Source of the DNA: Nonomuraea dietziae
GTDB lineage: Bacteria; Actinomycetota; Actinomycetes; Streptosporangiales; Streptosporangiaceae
Assembly: GCF_014195505.1 (NCBI RefSeq)
Contig: NZ_JACIBV010000001.1
Location: 8,184,001 to 8,248,000 of the forward strand
Length of the DNA: 64,000 nt
Direction: 5' to 3'
Shown here: piece by piece, positions 25,922 to 35,660 of the stretch
How positions within the stretch are numbered: the first letter of the stretch is position 1
Layout: each line of letters begins with the position of its first letter
Notes under the pieces: model-generated
Database searches by the model: none
What the model was told of the DNA's origin: nothing
The model's input: only the letters and a program-made list of their open reading frames with translations
Made by a program: the position numbers and the translations under genes

Positions 25922-26785
25922 ATGTCAGTCATCCTCGGACCCAACCGCTACGGCAAGGCGGAGACGAGACTCGTCCGCGTCGTGCGGGACGGCGGGGTCC
26001 ACCACCTCAAGGACATCAACGTCAGCAGCTCCCTGTCGGGCGAGATGGCGGCGGTCCACCTCACGGGGAGCAACGCCGCCGTGCTGCCGACCGACACCCA
26101 GAAGAACACCGCCTACGCCTTCGCGCGCAAGCACGGCGTCGACCAGATCGAGGACTTCGCGCTCCTGCTGGCCAGGCACTTCGTGCGGTCCCAGCCCACG
26201 ATCCACCACGCGAGGGTGGAGATCGACGAGTACGGCTGGGAGCGCATCGGCGGCGGGCACTCCTTCGTGCGCGGTGGCAGGGAGGTGCGCACCTGCGTGG
26301 TCCACCACGACCGCGACGGGCGGACCAGCGTGGTCTCGGGCCTGAAGGACCTGGTCGTGCTCAACTCCACCGACTCGGAGTTCCACGGCTACATCGTCGA
26401 CGAGTACACGACGCTCAGGCCCACCACCGACCGCATCCTGGCCACGGCCGTGACCGCCCACTGGAGGCACGCCTCGCCGGAGGCCGACTTCGGCAAGTCG
26501 TACGCCGAGGTGCGCCAGAGCCTGCTCGACGCCTTCGCGGGCACCTACAGCCTGTCGCTGCAGCAGACGCTCTACGCCATGGGCACACGGGTGCTGGAGA
26601 GCAGGCCCGAGGTGTGCGAGGTTCGCATGCGGATGCCGAACAAGCACCACTTCCTGGTGGATCTGGAACCGTTCGGCCTGGACAACGACAACGAGGTCTT
26701 CTACGCCGCCGACCGGCCCTACGGCCTGATCGAGGGCAGTGTGCTGCGCGAGGACGCGCCCGACGCGGCGTTCGCTTGGGAGTGA
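25922..26785 (+). CDS. uox: Urate oxidase
   Basis: 287 residues, near the usual 300. T-fold tunnelling enzyme landmarks include RYGKAETRLVRV (catalytic Lys), LPTDTQKNTAYA (catalytic Thr), LKDLVVLNSTDSEFHGY and RMPNKHHFLVDLEPFG. A cofactor-free oxidase converting urate and O2 to 5-hydroxyisourate and H2O2. The only catalase-like safeguard would have to be outside the window. Its stop is 2 bp from the next start. Confidence 0.96.
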   Translation: MSVILGPNRYGKAETRLVRVVRDGGVHHLKDINVSSSLSGEMAAVHLTGSNAAVLPTDTQKNTAYAFARKHGVDQIEDFALLLARHFVRSQPTIHHARVEIDEYGWERIGGGHSFVRGGREVRTCVVHHDRDGRTSVVSGLKDLVVLNSTDSEFHGYIVDEYTTLRPTTDRILATAVTAHWRHASPEADFGKSYAEVRQSLLDAFAGTYSLSLQQTLYAMGTRVLESRPEVCEVRMRMPNKHHFLVDLEPFGLDNDNEVFYAADRPYGLIEGSVLREDAPDAAFAWE

Positions 26786-26787
26786 CG

Positions 26788-27648
26788 ATGGACTTTCTTC
26801 GGCCCACGACGTGGGAGGAGGCGCTGGCCGCCAAGGCGGACCAGCCCGAGGCGGTGCCCATCCAGGGCGGCACCGACGTGATGGTGGAGATCAACTTCGA
26901 CGTACGCAGGCCCGTCGCGCTGCTCGACCTCAACCAGGTGCGCGAGCTTCACGACGTGGAACTGGTCGACGGGGTGCAGCGGGTCGGGGCGGGCGTGCCG
27001 TACGTGCGGGTCATCGAGGAGCTCGGCGGCGCGCTGCCCGGCCTCGCCCAGGCGTCGAGGACGGTCGGCTCGCCGCAGATCCGCAACCGCGCCTCGGTGG
27101 GCGGCAACCTCGGCGCGGCCTCGCCCGCAGGCGACAGCCACCCGCCGCTGCTGGCCGGTGACGCGGTCATCGAGGTGGAGTCGCGGGACAGGGGCGTGCG
27201 GCTGATCCCCGCCGCCGACTTCTACCTGGGCGTGAAGCGCAGCGCGCTGGAGCCCGACGAGCTGATCAGGGCCTTCCGCATGAAGCCCGCCGAGGGCCCG
27301 CAGTACTTCTCCAAGGTCGGCACCCGCAACGCGATGGTGATCGCCGTGTGCTCGTTCGCGGTCGCGCTGCATCCGTCCGAGCGCAGGGTCGGCACAGGGA
27401 TCGGCTCCGCCGCCCCCACGCCGCGCAGGGCGCTGGAGGCCGAGGCGTTCATGGCCGCCGAGCTCGACTGGGACGCGCGGCTCGACCCCGCGGTTCTGAA
27501 ACGGTTCGGGGAGCTGTGCGCGCAGGCGGCCTCGCCGATCGACGACGTGCGCGGCACGGCCGACTACCGCAGGCACGCGCTCGCGGTCATGGCCCGCAGG
27601 ACCCTGACCTGGGCCTGGAACGACTACAGGAAGGCGAGGGCCGCGTGA
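26788..27648 (+). CDS. xdhB: Xanthine dehydrogenase FAD-binding subunit
   Basis: 286 residues. It begins MDFLRPTTWEEALAAKAD and carries the FAD loop IQGGTDVMVEIN and the RNRASVGGNLGAASPAGDS motif of the CO dehydrogenase flavoprotein family. It moves electrons from the iron-sulfur subunit to NAD+. Encoded between urate oxidase and the 2Fe-2S subunit, with a 1-bp overlap to the latter. Confidence 0.94.
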   Translation: MDFLRPTTWEEALAAKADQPEAVPIQGGTDVMVEINFDVRRPVALLDLNQVRELHDVELVDGVQRVGAGVPYVRVIEELGGALPGLAQASRTVGSPQIRNRASVGGNLGAASPAGDSHPPLLAGDAVIEVESRDRGVRLIPAADFYLGVKRSALEPDELIRAFRMKPAEGPQYFSKVGTRNAMVIAVCSFAVALHPSERRVGTGIGSAAPTPRRALEAEAFMAAELDWDARLDPAVLKRFGELCAQAASPIDDVRGTADYRRHALAVMARRTLTWAWNDYRKARAA

Positions 27649-28121
27649 TGCGGGTCAACTTCACCGTCAACGGCAGGAGCGAGGCCGTCGACGACGTGTG
27701 GGAGGGCGAGAGCCTGCTGTACGTGCTGCGCGAGCGGGTGGGCCTGCCGGGCTCGAAGAACGCCTGCGAGCAGGGCGAGTGCGGCTCCTGCACGGTCTAC
27801 CTGGACGGCACGCCGGTCTGCTCGTGCCTGGTGGCGGCGGGCCAGGTCGAGGGACGCGAGGTCCGCACGGTCGAGGGACTGGCCGACGGCGAGCGGCTCG
27901 ACCCCGTGCAGGAGGCCTTCGTCGAGGCGGGCGCCGTGCAGTGCGGGTTCTGCACGCCCGGTCTGATCGTGCAGGCGCACGACCTCATCCAGCGCAACGA
28001 GCACCCCTCCGACGTGGAGATCCGTGAGGCGCTTGCGGGCAACCTGTGCCGGTGCACCGGTTACGAGAAGATCCTCGACGCCGTACGGCTGGCGGCCACC
28101 CGCAAGGCGGCCCTGAAGTGA
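27648..28121 (+). CDS. Xanthine dehydrogenase 2Fe-2S subunit
   Basis: 157 residues from ATG 27648, sharing one base with the previous stop (GTG 27645 is a possible start). Both clusters are complete: CEQGECGSCTVYLDG for the plant-type ferredoxin cluster, and CGFC...CRC in QCGFCTPG and GNLCRCTGYEKI for the helical cluster. It relays electrons from the Mo site to FAD. GTGA overlap with the deaminase. Confidence 0.95.
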   Translation: MRVNFTVNGRSEAVDDVWEGESLLYVLRERVGLPGSKNACEQGECGSCTVYLDGTPVCSCLVAAGQVEGREVRTVEGLADGERLDPVQEAFVEAGAVQCGFCTPGLIVQAHDLIQRNEHPSDVEIREALAGNLCRCTGYEKILDAVRLAATRKAALK

Positions 28122-29494
28122 TCATCGAGAACGTCCACATCGCTCCGGTCGTGGGCCCCGAGATCGACTCCGGATACATCCGGATCGAAGGGGACCGGAT
28201 CGTCTCGCTGGGAGCGGGGCCCGCGCCCGAGGGCGGCGGCGACAGGATCGACGGCACCGGCTGCCTGGCCACGCCAGGACTGGTCAACACCCACCACCAC
28301 CTCTACCAGTGGGCCTCCCAGGGCCTGGCCCAGGACGCCACGCTGTTCGAGTGGCTGGTGTCGCTCTACGAGGTGTGGGCGGCGATGGACGCCGAGGTGG
28401 TGCACGGCGCGGCCTCGGCAGGGCTCGGCTGGCTGGCCCTGTCGGGCTGCACGACCTCCTCCGACCACCACTACGTCTTCCCGAAGGGCCGCGGCGACCT
28501 GTTCGCCGCCGAGATCGAGGCGGCCCGCGAGATCGGCCTCAGGTTCCACCCCGCGCGCGGGTCGATGGACAGGGGCGAGTCGCAGGGCGGGCTGCCGCCT
28601 GACGTGGTGGTAGAGCCGCTGGAGGAGATCCTCACCGCCACCCACGAGGCCATCCGCGCCTACCACGACCCCTCCTTCTCCTCCAAGCTGCGCGTCGCGG
28701 TCGCGCCGTGCTCGCCGTTCTCGGTGAGCGCCGAGCTCATGACCGAGGCCGCCGCGCTGGCCAGGGCGGAGAACGTGCGCCTGCACACCCACCTGGCCGA
28801 GACTCTGGACGAGAACGAGCACTGCGTCGAGCAGTTCGGCATGCGGCCCGTCGACTACATGGAGAAGCTCGGCTGGCTAGGGCCCGACGTGTGGTTCGCG
28901 CACGCCGTGCACCTGAGCGACGGCGACATCGCGAAGTTCGCGGCCACCGGCACGGGCTCGGCGCACTGCCCCTCCTCCAACGGGCGGCTGGGCGCCGGCA
29001 TCGCCAGGGTGTCGGAGATGCTGGAGCGCGGCGCCAACGTCGGGCTCGGCGTCGACGGCAACGCCTCCTCCGAGCTCACCACGATGGCCGGCGAGATGCG
29101 GCAGGCGCTGCTGTTCCAGCGCGCCCGCTACGGCCCCACCGCGCTCACCGCCAGGCAGGCGCTGGAGATCGCCACGCTCGGCGGGGCGCGCAACCTCGGC
29201 AGGCAGGAGGAGCTCGGCTCGATCGAGCCGGGCAAGCTGGCCGACCTCGCGTTGTGGCGGGTGGACGGAGCCTTCGGCTCGGCCGTCGCCGACCCGGTGT
29301 GCCAGCTGGTGTTCGGCACCAGGCAGCCGCCGCTGGCCAGGCTGCTGGTCGGCGGCGAGACGGTCGTCGAGGACGACGAGCTGCGCACGGTGTCGCAGGA
29401 CGCCGTGGGCAGGGCGGGCGCGCGCGCCCGCGACCGTCTGCTGCGCAGGGCGGCGGACCGGGGATTCAGCGCGGCGAAGGAGGTTCACTCATGA
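28118..29494 (+). CDS. 8-oxoguanine deaminase (amidohydrolase)
   Basis: 458 residues from GTG 28118. An amidohydrolase barrel with metal ligands in GLVNTHHHLYQWASQ, HTHLAETLDENEH, FAHAVHLSDGD and LGVDGNASSE. NTHHHLYQ and the position inside an XDH operon fit 8-oxoguanine deaminase, which gives urate directly from oxidised guanine; guanine deaminase activity is an alternative. Coupled to both neighbours by 4-bp overlaps. Confidence 0.85.
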   Translation: MIIENVHIAPVVGPEIDSGYIRIEGDRIVSLGAGPAPEGGGDRIDGTGCLATPGLVNTHHHLYQWASQGLAQDATLFEWLVSLYEVWAAMDAEVVHGAASAGLGWLALSGCTTSSDHHYVFPKGRGDLFAAEIEAAREIGLRFHPARGSMDRGESQGGLPPDVVVEPLEEILTATHEAIRAYHDPSFSSKLRVAVAPCSPFSVSAELMTEAAALARAENVRLHTHLAETLDENEHCVEQFGMRPVDYMEKLGWLGPDVWFAHAVHLSDGDIAKFAATGTGSAHCPSSNGRLGAGIARVSEMLERGANVGLGVDGNASSELTTMAGEMRQALLFQRARYGPTALTARQALEIATLGGARNLGRQEELGSIEPGKLADLALWRVDGAFGSAVADPVCQLVFGTRQPPLARLLVGGETVVEDDELRTVSQDAVGRAGARARDRLLRRAADRGFSAAKEVHS

Positions 29495-31776
29495 GGGGGA
29501 CACCCGAGGTCATCACGGCGCCAGGAGTCGGAGGGGTGGGCGACAGCCCGCCGCGGCCCGACGGCACCCTGAAGGTGACGGGGGAGTTCGCCTACGCCTC
29601 CGACCTGTGGATCGACGGCATGCTGTGGGGCGCCACGCTGCGCAGCCCACACCCCAGGGCGCGCATCGTCTCCATCGACACCACCGAGGCGCTCGCCCAG
29701 CCGGGCGTGCACGCCGTCCTGACCCACGAGGACGTGCCAGGACGCAGGCACTACGGGCTCGACCACACATGGGATCAGCCGGTGCTGGCCATCGGCGAGG
29801 TCCGCCACCAGGGCGAGCCGATCGCGCTGGTCGCCGCCGACCACCCGGAGACGGCCCGCAGGGCGCTGGCGAGGATCGCGATCGAGTGGGAGGTGCTCGA
29901 GCCCCTGACCGACGCCCGCCGCGCCGCCTTCGACCCCTCCTACCCGCAGGTGCAGGAGCGGCCGAATCCGGCCAGGCACCAGCCCGTCCGCGTGGGGGAC
30001 GTCGAGGCGGCCAGGCGGCTGGCCGAGGTCGTGGTCAGCGGCACCTTCGAGGTCGGCATCCAGGACCAGGCCTTCCTCGGCCCGGAGTCGGGGTTGGCCG
30101 TACCGGCCGAGGACGGCGGCGTGGACCTCTACGTCGCCACCCAGTGGATGCACAACGACCTCAAGCAGATCGGTCCCTGCCTCGGGCTGACCGAGGAGAA
30201 GATCAGGATGACGCTGTCGGGCGTCGGCGGCGCCTTCGGCGGGCGCGAGGACCTGTCGATGCAGATCCACGCGGCGATGCTGGCCATGCGCACGGGCAGG
30301 CCGGTCAAGATGGTCTACGACCGGCGCGAGTCGTTCTTCGGCCACGTGCACAGGCACCCCGCCGAGATGCGCTACGAGTACGGCGCGCTGAGCACCGGCG
30401 AGATCCTCTACGCCGACGTCGAGATCCTGCTCGACGGCGGCGCCTACACCTCCGCGACGCTCAACGTGGTCGGCAACGCCGCCTCGCTCGGCGTCGGACC
30501 CTACGAGATCCCCAACGTCAGCATCGACGCCTACGGCGTCTACACCAACAACCCGCCGTGCGGCGCGATGCGCGGCTTCGGCGCGGTGCAGGCGTGCTTC
30601 GCCTACGAGTCGATGATGGACAAGCTGGCCGCCGCCTGCGGGATCGACCCGGTGGAGATCCGCCAGATCAACGCCGCCTCCCAGGGCACCAGGCTCGCGA
30701 CGGGCCAGGTGCTGTGGGCCCCGCTGCCGATGGCCGAGATGCTGGAGCAGGCCCGCACGCTGCCGCTTCCCGCCCCACTCGACGCCACCGACATCAGGAA
30801 CCTGCCCGGTGGCGCGTCGCAGACCACGCACGGCGAGGGCGTCAGGCGAGGTGTCGGCTACGGCGTGGGGCTGAAGAACATCTGCTTCTCCGAGGGGTAC
30901 GACGACTACTCCACCGCCAGGGTCAGCCTGGAGGTCATCGGGGGAGAGGCCACCGCGCTGGTCCACACCGCGGCGGCCGAGGTCGGCCAGGGGCTGGTGA
31001 CCGTCGAGGCCCAGATCGCTCGCACCGAGCTGGGCATCGAGCGCGTGGTCATCCACCCCGCCGACAACCAGGTGGGAGACGCGGGGTCGAGCTCGGCCTC
31101 CCGTCAGACGTACATGACGGGAGGCGCGGTCAAGGCGGCCTGCGAGGCCGTCAGGGAGCGGCTGTTCGAGCGCCTCGACCACGACGACCTCGCGCTCGCC
31201 GGCGGCAAGATCGTCTCTGCCTCCGCGGGCGTGATCGCCTCGATCGAGGAGGTCCTCGGCGACGACGTCATCGAGGAGACGAGGGAGTACCACCACGAGC
31301 CGACCACCGGCATGGACAAGGAGAGCGGGCAGGGCGACTCGCACACCCAGCTCGCCCTGTGCGTCCACCGTGCGGTCGTGGACGTGGACGTCGAGCTCGG
31401 CCTGGTGAAGGTCGTCGAGCTCGCGGCGGTGCAGGACGTCGGGCGGATCATCAACAGGCTCTCGCTGGAGGGCCAGATCCACGGCGGCAGCGCGCAGGGG
31501 CTTGGCCTGGCGGTGATGGAGGAGATCGTGGTGCGCGACGGCGTGGTGCGCAACCCGTCGTTCACCGACTACCTCATCCCCACCATCCAGGACATGCCGC
31601 CGATGCGGCTGGAGATCCTCGAGAACGCCGACCCGCGCGCGCCGTACGGGCTGCGCGGGGCGGGAGAGCCACCCACGCTCTCCTCCACGCCCGCGATCGT
31701 CGCGGCCATCCGCGACGCCACGGGCCTGGCACTGACCAGGGTGCCGGTACGGCCGGAGCACATCACCGGCCGGTAA
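29491..31776 (+). CDS. xdhA: Xanthine dehydrogenase molybdopterin subunit
   Basis: 761 residues, normal for the family; GAAGGAGG precedes ATG 29491. Mo-pterin contacts include GVGGAFGGREDLSMQ, CGAMRGFGAVQACF and GQGLVTVEAQIA, and the catalytic Glu lies in GLRGAGEPPTLSS near residue 735. It hydroxylates hypoxanthine/xanthine to urate with the two upstream subunits. The deaminase gene is inserted between the 2Fe-2S and Mo subunits, an order worth noting. Confidence 0.95.
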   Translation: MRGTPEVITAPGVGGVGDSPPRPDGTLKVTGEFAYASDLWIDGMLWGATLRSPHPRARIVSIDTTEALAQPGVHAVLTHEDVPGRRHYGLDHTWDQPVLAIGEVRHQGEPIALVAADHPETARRALARIAIEWEVLEPLTDARRAAFDPSYPQVQERPNPARHQPVRVGDVEAARRLAEVVVSGTFEVGIQDQAFLGPESGLAVPAEDGGVDLYVATQWMHNDLKQIGPCLGLTEEKIRMTLSGVGGAFGGREDLSMQIHAAMLAMRTGRPVKMVYDRRESFFGHVHRHPAEMRYEYGALSTGEILYADVEILLDGGAYTSATLNVVGNAASLGVGPYEIPNVSIDAYGVYTNNPPCGAMRGFGAVQACFAYESMMDKLAAACGIDPVEIRQINAASQGTRLATGQVLWAPLPMAEMLEQARTLPLPAPLDATDIRNLPGGASQTTHGEGVRRGVGYGVGLKNICFSEGYDDYSTARVSLEVIGGEATALVHTAAAEVGQGLVTVEAQIARTELGIERVVIHPADNQVGDAGSSSASRQTYMTGGAVKAACEAVRERLFERLDHDDLALAGGKIVSASAGVIASIEEVLGDDVIEETREYHHEPTTGMDKESGQGDSHTQLALCVHRAVVDVDVELGLVKVVELAAVQDVGRIINRLSLEGQIHGGSAQGLGLAVMEEIVVRDGVVRNPSFTDYLIPTIQDMPPMRLEILENADPRAPYGLRGAGEPPTLSSTPAIVAAIRDATGLALTRVPVRPEHITGR

Positions 31777-31853
31777 GGGACGAGCACACACCCCCCGCGA
31801 CGGGTCCGTCATGCCCCGCCGCAGGTCGATCACGCCCTGAGGAGGGCCCGACC

Positions 31854-33251
31854 ATGACCCAGCTGAAGCCCAGACCCACCACCGGCGACCTCTTCGACAT
31901 CGCGGGAAGGGGGAGCACGGTGGGCAGGGAGGTGCGCGGCGGCATCACGACCTTCGTCGCGGTCGCCTACATCATCCTGCTCATCCCGATCATCCTGAGC
32001 GGCGCCAAGGACGTCACGGGCGCCCAGTTGAGCATCCCGCAGCTCACCACCGCCGTGACCCTGTCGGCGGCGCTGACCACGATCCTGATGGGCCTGGTGG
32101 GCAACGCGCCCTTCGCGCTCGCCTCCGGCCTCGGGGTCGCGCCCGTCGTCGCCTTCCAGGCCGCGCCCTACATGACCTGGGCGCAGGCCATGGGCCTGGT
32201 CGTGCTGGAGGGCGTGGTCATCGTGATCTTCGCCCTGACCGGCATCAGGCAGCTCATCATGGACGCCATCCCGACACCGATCAAACACGCCATCGGGGTC
32301 GGGATCGGCATGTTCATCGCGCTGATCGGCCTGGTGGACGCCGGGTTCGTCGGCAAGGGCGCGGGCACGCCCGTGACCCTCGGCGTCGGCGGGCACCTGG
32401 CGGGCTGGCCGATCGTGGTGTTCTGCGCCGGGCTGCTGCTCACCTTCGCGCTGTTCGTCAGGAAGGTGCCAGGGGCGCTGCTCATCGGCATCGTCGCGGC
32501 GACCGTCCTGGCCGTCGTGGTCAACGCGATGGTGCCGGGCCTGAAGTGGGGCGTCGTGACCCCCGAGCTGCCCTCGCAGATCATCGCCACGCCCGACTTC
32601 GGGCTGCTGTTCGACGTGGACCTGTTCGGCGGCTTCGCCTCGGCGGGCTTCCTCACCGCGACCGTGGTGCTGTTCACGCTGGTGCTGTCCGGCTTCTTCG
32701 ACGCGATGGGCACCATCCTCGGCGTCGGCGAGGAGGCGGGCATGACCGACCCCGACGGACGCATCCAGGGCATCGGCAGGATCCTGACCATCGACGGCCT
32801 CGGCGCGGTCATCGGCGGCGGCGCGGGGGCCTCGGCGAACACCGTCGTCGTCGAGTCGGCCGCGGGGGTGGGGGAGGGCGCTCGCACCGGCCTCGCCAGC
32901 CTGGTCACCGGAGGACTGTTCGCCGCCGCGATGTTCCTCACCCCGCTGGCGGCCGTCGTGCCCGCACAGGCGGCCGCGCCCGCGCTGGTGCTGGTGGGCG
33001 CGCTGATGATGACCGCGGTCCGCAAGATCGAATGGGACTCGCTCGACCTGGCGATCCCGGCCTTCCTGACCATCTCGCTGATGCCGTTCACCTACTCCAT
33101 CACCAACGGCGTGGGGGCCGGCATCATCGCCTACACGGTGATCAAGGCGGCCAGGGGCCGGCTCGAGGAGATCCACTGGCTGCTCTGGGTCATCAGCGCG
33201 ATCTTCGTCGGGTACTTCGGCATCGGCTTCATCGAGGGCCTGGTCGGCTGA
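31854..33251 (+). CDS. NCS2-family purine permease (AzgA-like)
   Basis: 465 residues from ATG 31854, with GAGGAGG upstream. About 12-14 membrane helices. Family signatures are TTFVAVAYIILLIP, FALASGLGVAPVVAF, PTPIKHAIGVGIGMFIALIGL, FDAMGTILGVGEEAG and GASANTVVVESAAGVGEGAR. The AzgA branch imports hypoxanthine, adenine or guanine by proton symport. It lies inside the xanthine operon and shares a base with the next start. Confidence 0.9.
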   Translation: MTQLKPRPTTGDLFDIAGRGSTVGREVRGGITTFVAVAYIILLIPIILSGAKDVTGAQLSIPQLTTAVTLSAALTTILMGLVGNAPFALASGLGVAPVVAFQAAPYMTWAQAMGLVVLEGVVIVIFALTGIRQLIMDAIPTPIKHAIGVGIGMFIALIGLVDAGFVGKGAGTPVTLGVGGHLAGWPIVVFCAGLLLTFALFVRKVPGALLIGIVAATVLAVVVNAMVPGLKWGVVTPELPSQIIATPDFGLLFDVDLFGGFASAGFLTATVVLFTLVLSGFFDAMGTILGVGEEAGMTDPDGRIQGIGRILTIDGLGAVIGGGAGASANTVVVESAAGVGEGARTGLASLVTGGLFAAAMFLTPLAAVVPAQAAAPALVLVGALMMTAVRKIEWDSLDLAIPAFLTISLMPFTYSITNGVGAGIIAYTVIKAARGRLEEIHWLLWVISAIFVGYFGIGFIEGLVG

Positions 33252-34363
33252 TGTTCGACCTTCTGGAGGAGGTGAGCGCCTGGGCCGCCGAGGGCAGGCG
33301 GTTCGCCGTCGCCTCCGTCATCTCGACCACCGGCAGCGCCCCCCGCCAGGCGGGCGCGGCGCTGGCCGTGTCGGCCGAAGGAGAGGCCGTCGGCAGCGTG
33401 TCGGGCGGCTGCGTCGAGGGCGCGGTCTACGAGCTGTGCATGGAGGTCATCAAGACCGGCGTGCCCGCGCGCCGCACCTTCGGCTACAGCGACGACGACG
33501 CGTTCGCCGTGGGCCTCACCTGCGGCGGCGTCATCGAGGTGCTGGTCTGGCCCGGCCCGGGTCTCCTCCGGTCCGTACGGCCCGGCGAGCCCGTGGCCCT
33601 CGCCAGGGGGCTCGGGCCCTCGGCGGGCGCCGTCCTCGTGTGGCCCGACCGGCACGAGGGCGGCATGGGGGACGACGCGCTCGACGCGGTCGTGGTGGCG
33701 GAGACCAGGGCGATGCTCGAATCGGGGACGACGGGGCTGCGGGAGCTGTGCGGCGTCGAGGTGTTCGTCGAGTCGCACGCCCCCGCACCGCGTATGCTCG
33801 TCTTCGGCGCCGTCGACTTCGCGGCGGCGCTCACCAGGGCGGGCCGCCTGCTCGGCTACCACGTCACCGTGTGCGACGCCCGCCCGGTCTTCGCCACCCG
33901 CCGGCGCTTCCCCGACGCCCACGAGGTGGTCGTGGACTGGCCGCACCGCTACCTCTCACGCGTCGAGGTGGACTCCCGCACGGTCGTGGCGGTCCTCACC
34001 CACGACGCCAAGTTCGACGTGCCGCTGCTGGAGGTGGCGCTGCGGACCGGCGCGGGCTACGTGGGGGCGATGGGCTCCCGCCGTACGCACGAGGACAGGA
34101 CGCGGCGGCTGCGGGAGGCGGGGCTCACCGAGGAGGAGCTGAGCAGGCTCCGCTCGCCCATCGGGCTGGACCTGGGAGCCCGCACGCCCGAGGAGACCGC
34201 CGTGTCGATCGTCGCGGAGGTCATCGCCTCCCGGCGGGGGGCCGGCGGGCTGCCGCTGTCGGAGACGCGCGGCCCCATCCACCACGAGATCCACCACGAG
34301 ATCCACCCCGAGATCCACCCCGAGATCCACCACGAGATCCACCACGAGGCGGTGGGTCGCTAG
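33251..34363 (+). CDS. xdhC: XdhC-family xanthine dehydrogenase accessory protein with His/Glu repeat tail
   Basis: 370 residues. The N-terminal XdhC domain has STTGSAPRQAGA and GSVSGGCVEGAVYE. The C-terminal Rossmann domain has YVGAMGSRRTHEDR and LDLGARTPEETAVSIVAEV. XdhC-like proteins load sulfurated Mo cofactor into XDH. After residue ~340 comes an unusual tail of six tetrapeptides, I-H-H/P-E, with ten histidines, absent from ordinary family members as far as I know. It converges on the AlkZ-like gene, and their stop codons share CTAG. Confidence 0.9.
   Translation: MFDLLEEVSAWAAEGRRFAVASVISTTGSAPRQAGAALAVSAEGEAVGSVSGGCVEGAVYELCMEVIKTGVPARRTFGYSDDDAFAVGLTCGGVIEVLVWPGPGLLRSVRPGEPVALARGLGPSAGAVLVWPDRHEGGMGDDALDAVVVAETRAMLESGTTGLRELCGVEVFVESHAPAPRMLVFGAVDFAAALTRAGRLLGYHVTVCDARPVFATRRRFPDAHEVVVDWPHRYLSRVEVDSRTVVAVLTHDAKFDVPLLEVALRTGAGYVGAMGSRRTHEDRTRRLREAGLTEEELSRLRSPIGLDLGARTPEETAVSIVAEVIASRRGAGGLPLSETRGPIHHEIHHEIHPEIHPEIHHEIHHEAVGR
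34277..34348 (+). repeat. Six 12-bp tandem repeats inside xdhC
   Basis: Units ATCCACCMCGAG run without spacer from 34277 to 34348. The variable base gives A,A,C,C,A,A, so the encoded units read IHHE, IHHE, IHPE, IHPE, IHHE, IHHE, a mirror-like order. All units stay in frame with xdhC. Likely a slippage-prone microsatellite. Confidence 0.9.
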
Positions 34364-35523
34364 CGGAGTGAGCGTTCCAGCGGGGTGCGGAAGCGGGGGG
34401 TCACCGTCACGCCGTCCAGCCACGCCGTGAGCCAGGCGGCCTCGCGCTCCACCGCCGCGACCGCGTCGGCACCCACGTCCTCCAGCAGCCGCCACACCAC
34501 CTCGCCGTCGGCGCGCTGTCCCCAGCCGCCCACTACCGCGCCGTTCCACCAGACCGTGGGGCCGACGTTGCCCGACCTGTCGAACAGCTCGGCCCTGTGC
34601 GCCTGCGGGAGGTACCAGTCGCGCTGCTGCCAGCCCATCGGCGTCGGGTCGAGCGCGGGCAGCAGCGCCGCCCACGGCTCGGCGGGCTCGGCGGGCTCGA
34701 CGTCGGAGGGCAGCACGTAGCCGGGCGCGCTCTCCTCCAGCTCGACCGTCACCGCCTTCACCGCCCGCAGGGCCCTGCGGACCTCGCCGAGGGTCCAGCC
34801 CGTCCACCACTTCAGGTCGGCCTCGGTGCCGGGGCCGTAGGCGGCCAGCCACCTGCGCACCAGCTCGGCCTGCGCCTCGCCCGCCGTCAGCACCGGCATC
34901 GCGGGCGCCGGCGCCCACCGGTGCTGCCCGCTGACCCACGAGCCGGACGGGCGGCCCTGCCTGACGATCAGCCCCTCGGCCGCCATGACGAACAGCAGCC
35001 TGGTGCTCACGCCCTGCTTGACCTCGTGGGCGGTGCCCGGCGCGTAGACGATCTGCCTGCGCAGGTCGGGGACCACCTCGCCGAGCCGCGTCGCGGTGAG
35101 CTCGCCGTGCTCGCGCAGCGCGGCCAGCACCTCACCCTCGACCCTGGAGATCCACCGCTCGTCGAAGCCCCCGCCGTCCATGAAGTGCTGGGTGAGCCGC
35201 TTGCGCTCGCGCACCGCGATGGCCAGCGCGCTGGAATGGTGGATGACGGGGGCCAGCTCGCGCGGCACCACGAAGATCGTGCGGCGCATCGCCGTCATCC
35301 TGACGAGGGTCCTGTCCTCGTACAGCGCCTTCTCGACAGGCTCGGGCCCCGGCGTGCCGGTGCGCGCGCCCGCCGACAGGAACACCGTGGCGGGGTCGGT
35401 GCCGTGCAGCGCGACGACCGACTCGACGGCCTCCTCGACGCTGCCCGCGCGGACGGCGAGCGCCTGGCGCAGGCCGAGCCTGGCCCGCCGCTCGGCCGTG
35501 GTGACCAGGCGGGACCCGCTCAT
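34360..35523 (-). CDS. AlkZ-like winged-helix DNA-binding protein (YcaQ family)
   Basis: 387 residues from ATG 35523 (MSGSRLVTTAERR). PF06224-type landmarks: LRQALAVRAG, VVALHGTDPATVFLSAGAR, ALYEDRTLVRMTAMRRTIFVVP and GPGTEADLKWWTGW. Members of this family include DNA glycosylases for bulky or crosslinked lesions. Here the usual QxQ/QxD motif is replaced by HGTD, so glycosylase activity is uncertain. It lies on the opposite strand between two purine-catabolism operons with no obvious role in them. Confidence 0.82.
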   Translation of the reverse strand: MSGSRLVTTAERRARLGLRQALAVRAGSVEEAVESVVALHGTDPATVFLSAGARTGTPGPEPVEKALYEDRTLVRMTAMRRTIFVVPRELAPVIHHSSALAIAVRERKRLTQHFMDGGGFDERWISRVEGEVLAALREHGELTATRLGEVVPDLRRQIVYAPGTAHEVKQGVSTRLLFVMAAEGLIVRQGRPSGSWVSGQHRWAPAPAMPVLTAGEAQAELVRRWLAAYGPGTEADLKWWTGWTLGEVRRALRAVKAVTVELEESAPGYVLPSDVEPAEPAEPWAALLPALDPTPMGWQQRDWYLPQAHRAELFDRSGNVGPTVWWNGAVVGGWGQRADGEVVWRLLEDVGADAVAAVEREAAWLTAWLDGVTVTPRFRTPLERSLR

Positions 35524-35660
35524 CGGCGACCGCCTTCGGGTCGCGGTGTCATGGGGCGCGGGGGAAGAGGGGACCGGCTCACAGGGTGAGGCTAACCGCT
35601 CCCACCGACGGAAATCACTTTGGACCAACCCACAACCGTTCGCTCCGGCCGGGTCGGCAG

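Noticed and set aside
28708..33251. Very long overlapping plus- and minus-strand frames across the xanthine dehydrogenase genes
   Set aside because: They are out-of-frame shadows typical of GC-rich coding DNA, full of Arg/Gly/Ala, while the conserved XDH subunits and the permease occupy the true frames.
34277..34348. CRISPR-like array of short repeats
   Set aside because: The 12-bp units are contiguous with no spacers and stay in frame with xdhC; it is a coding microsatellite.
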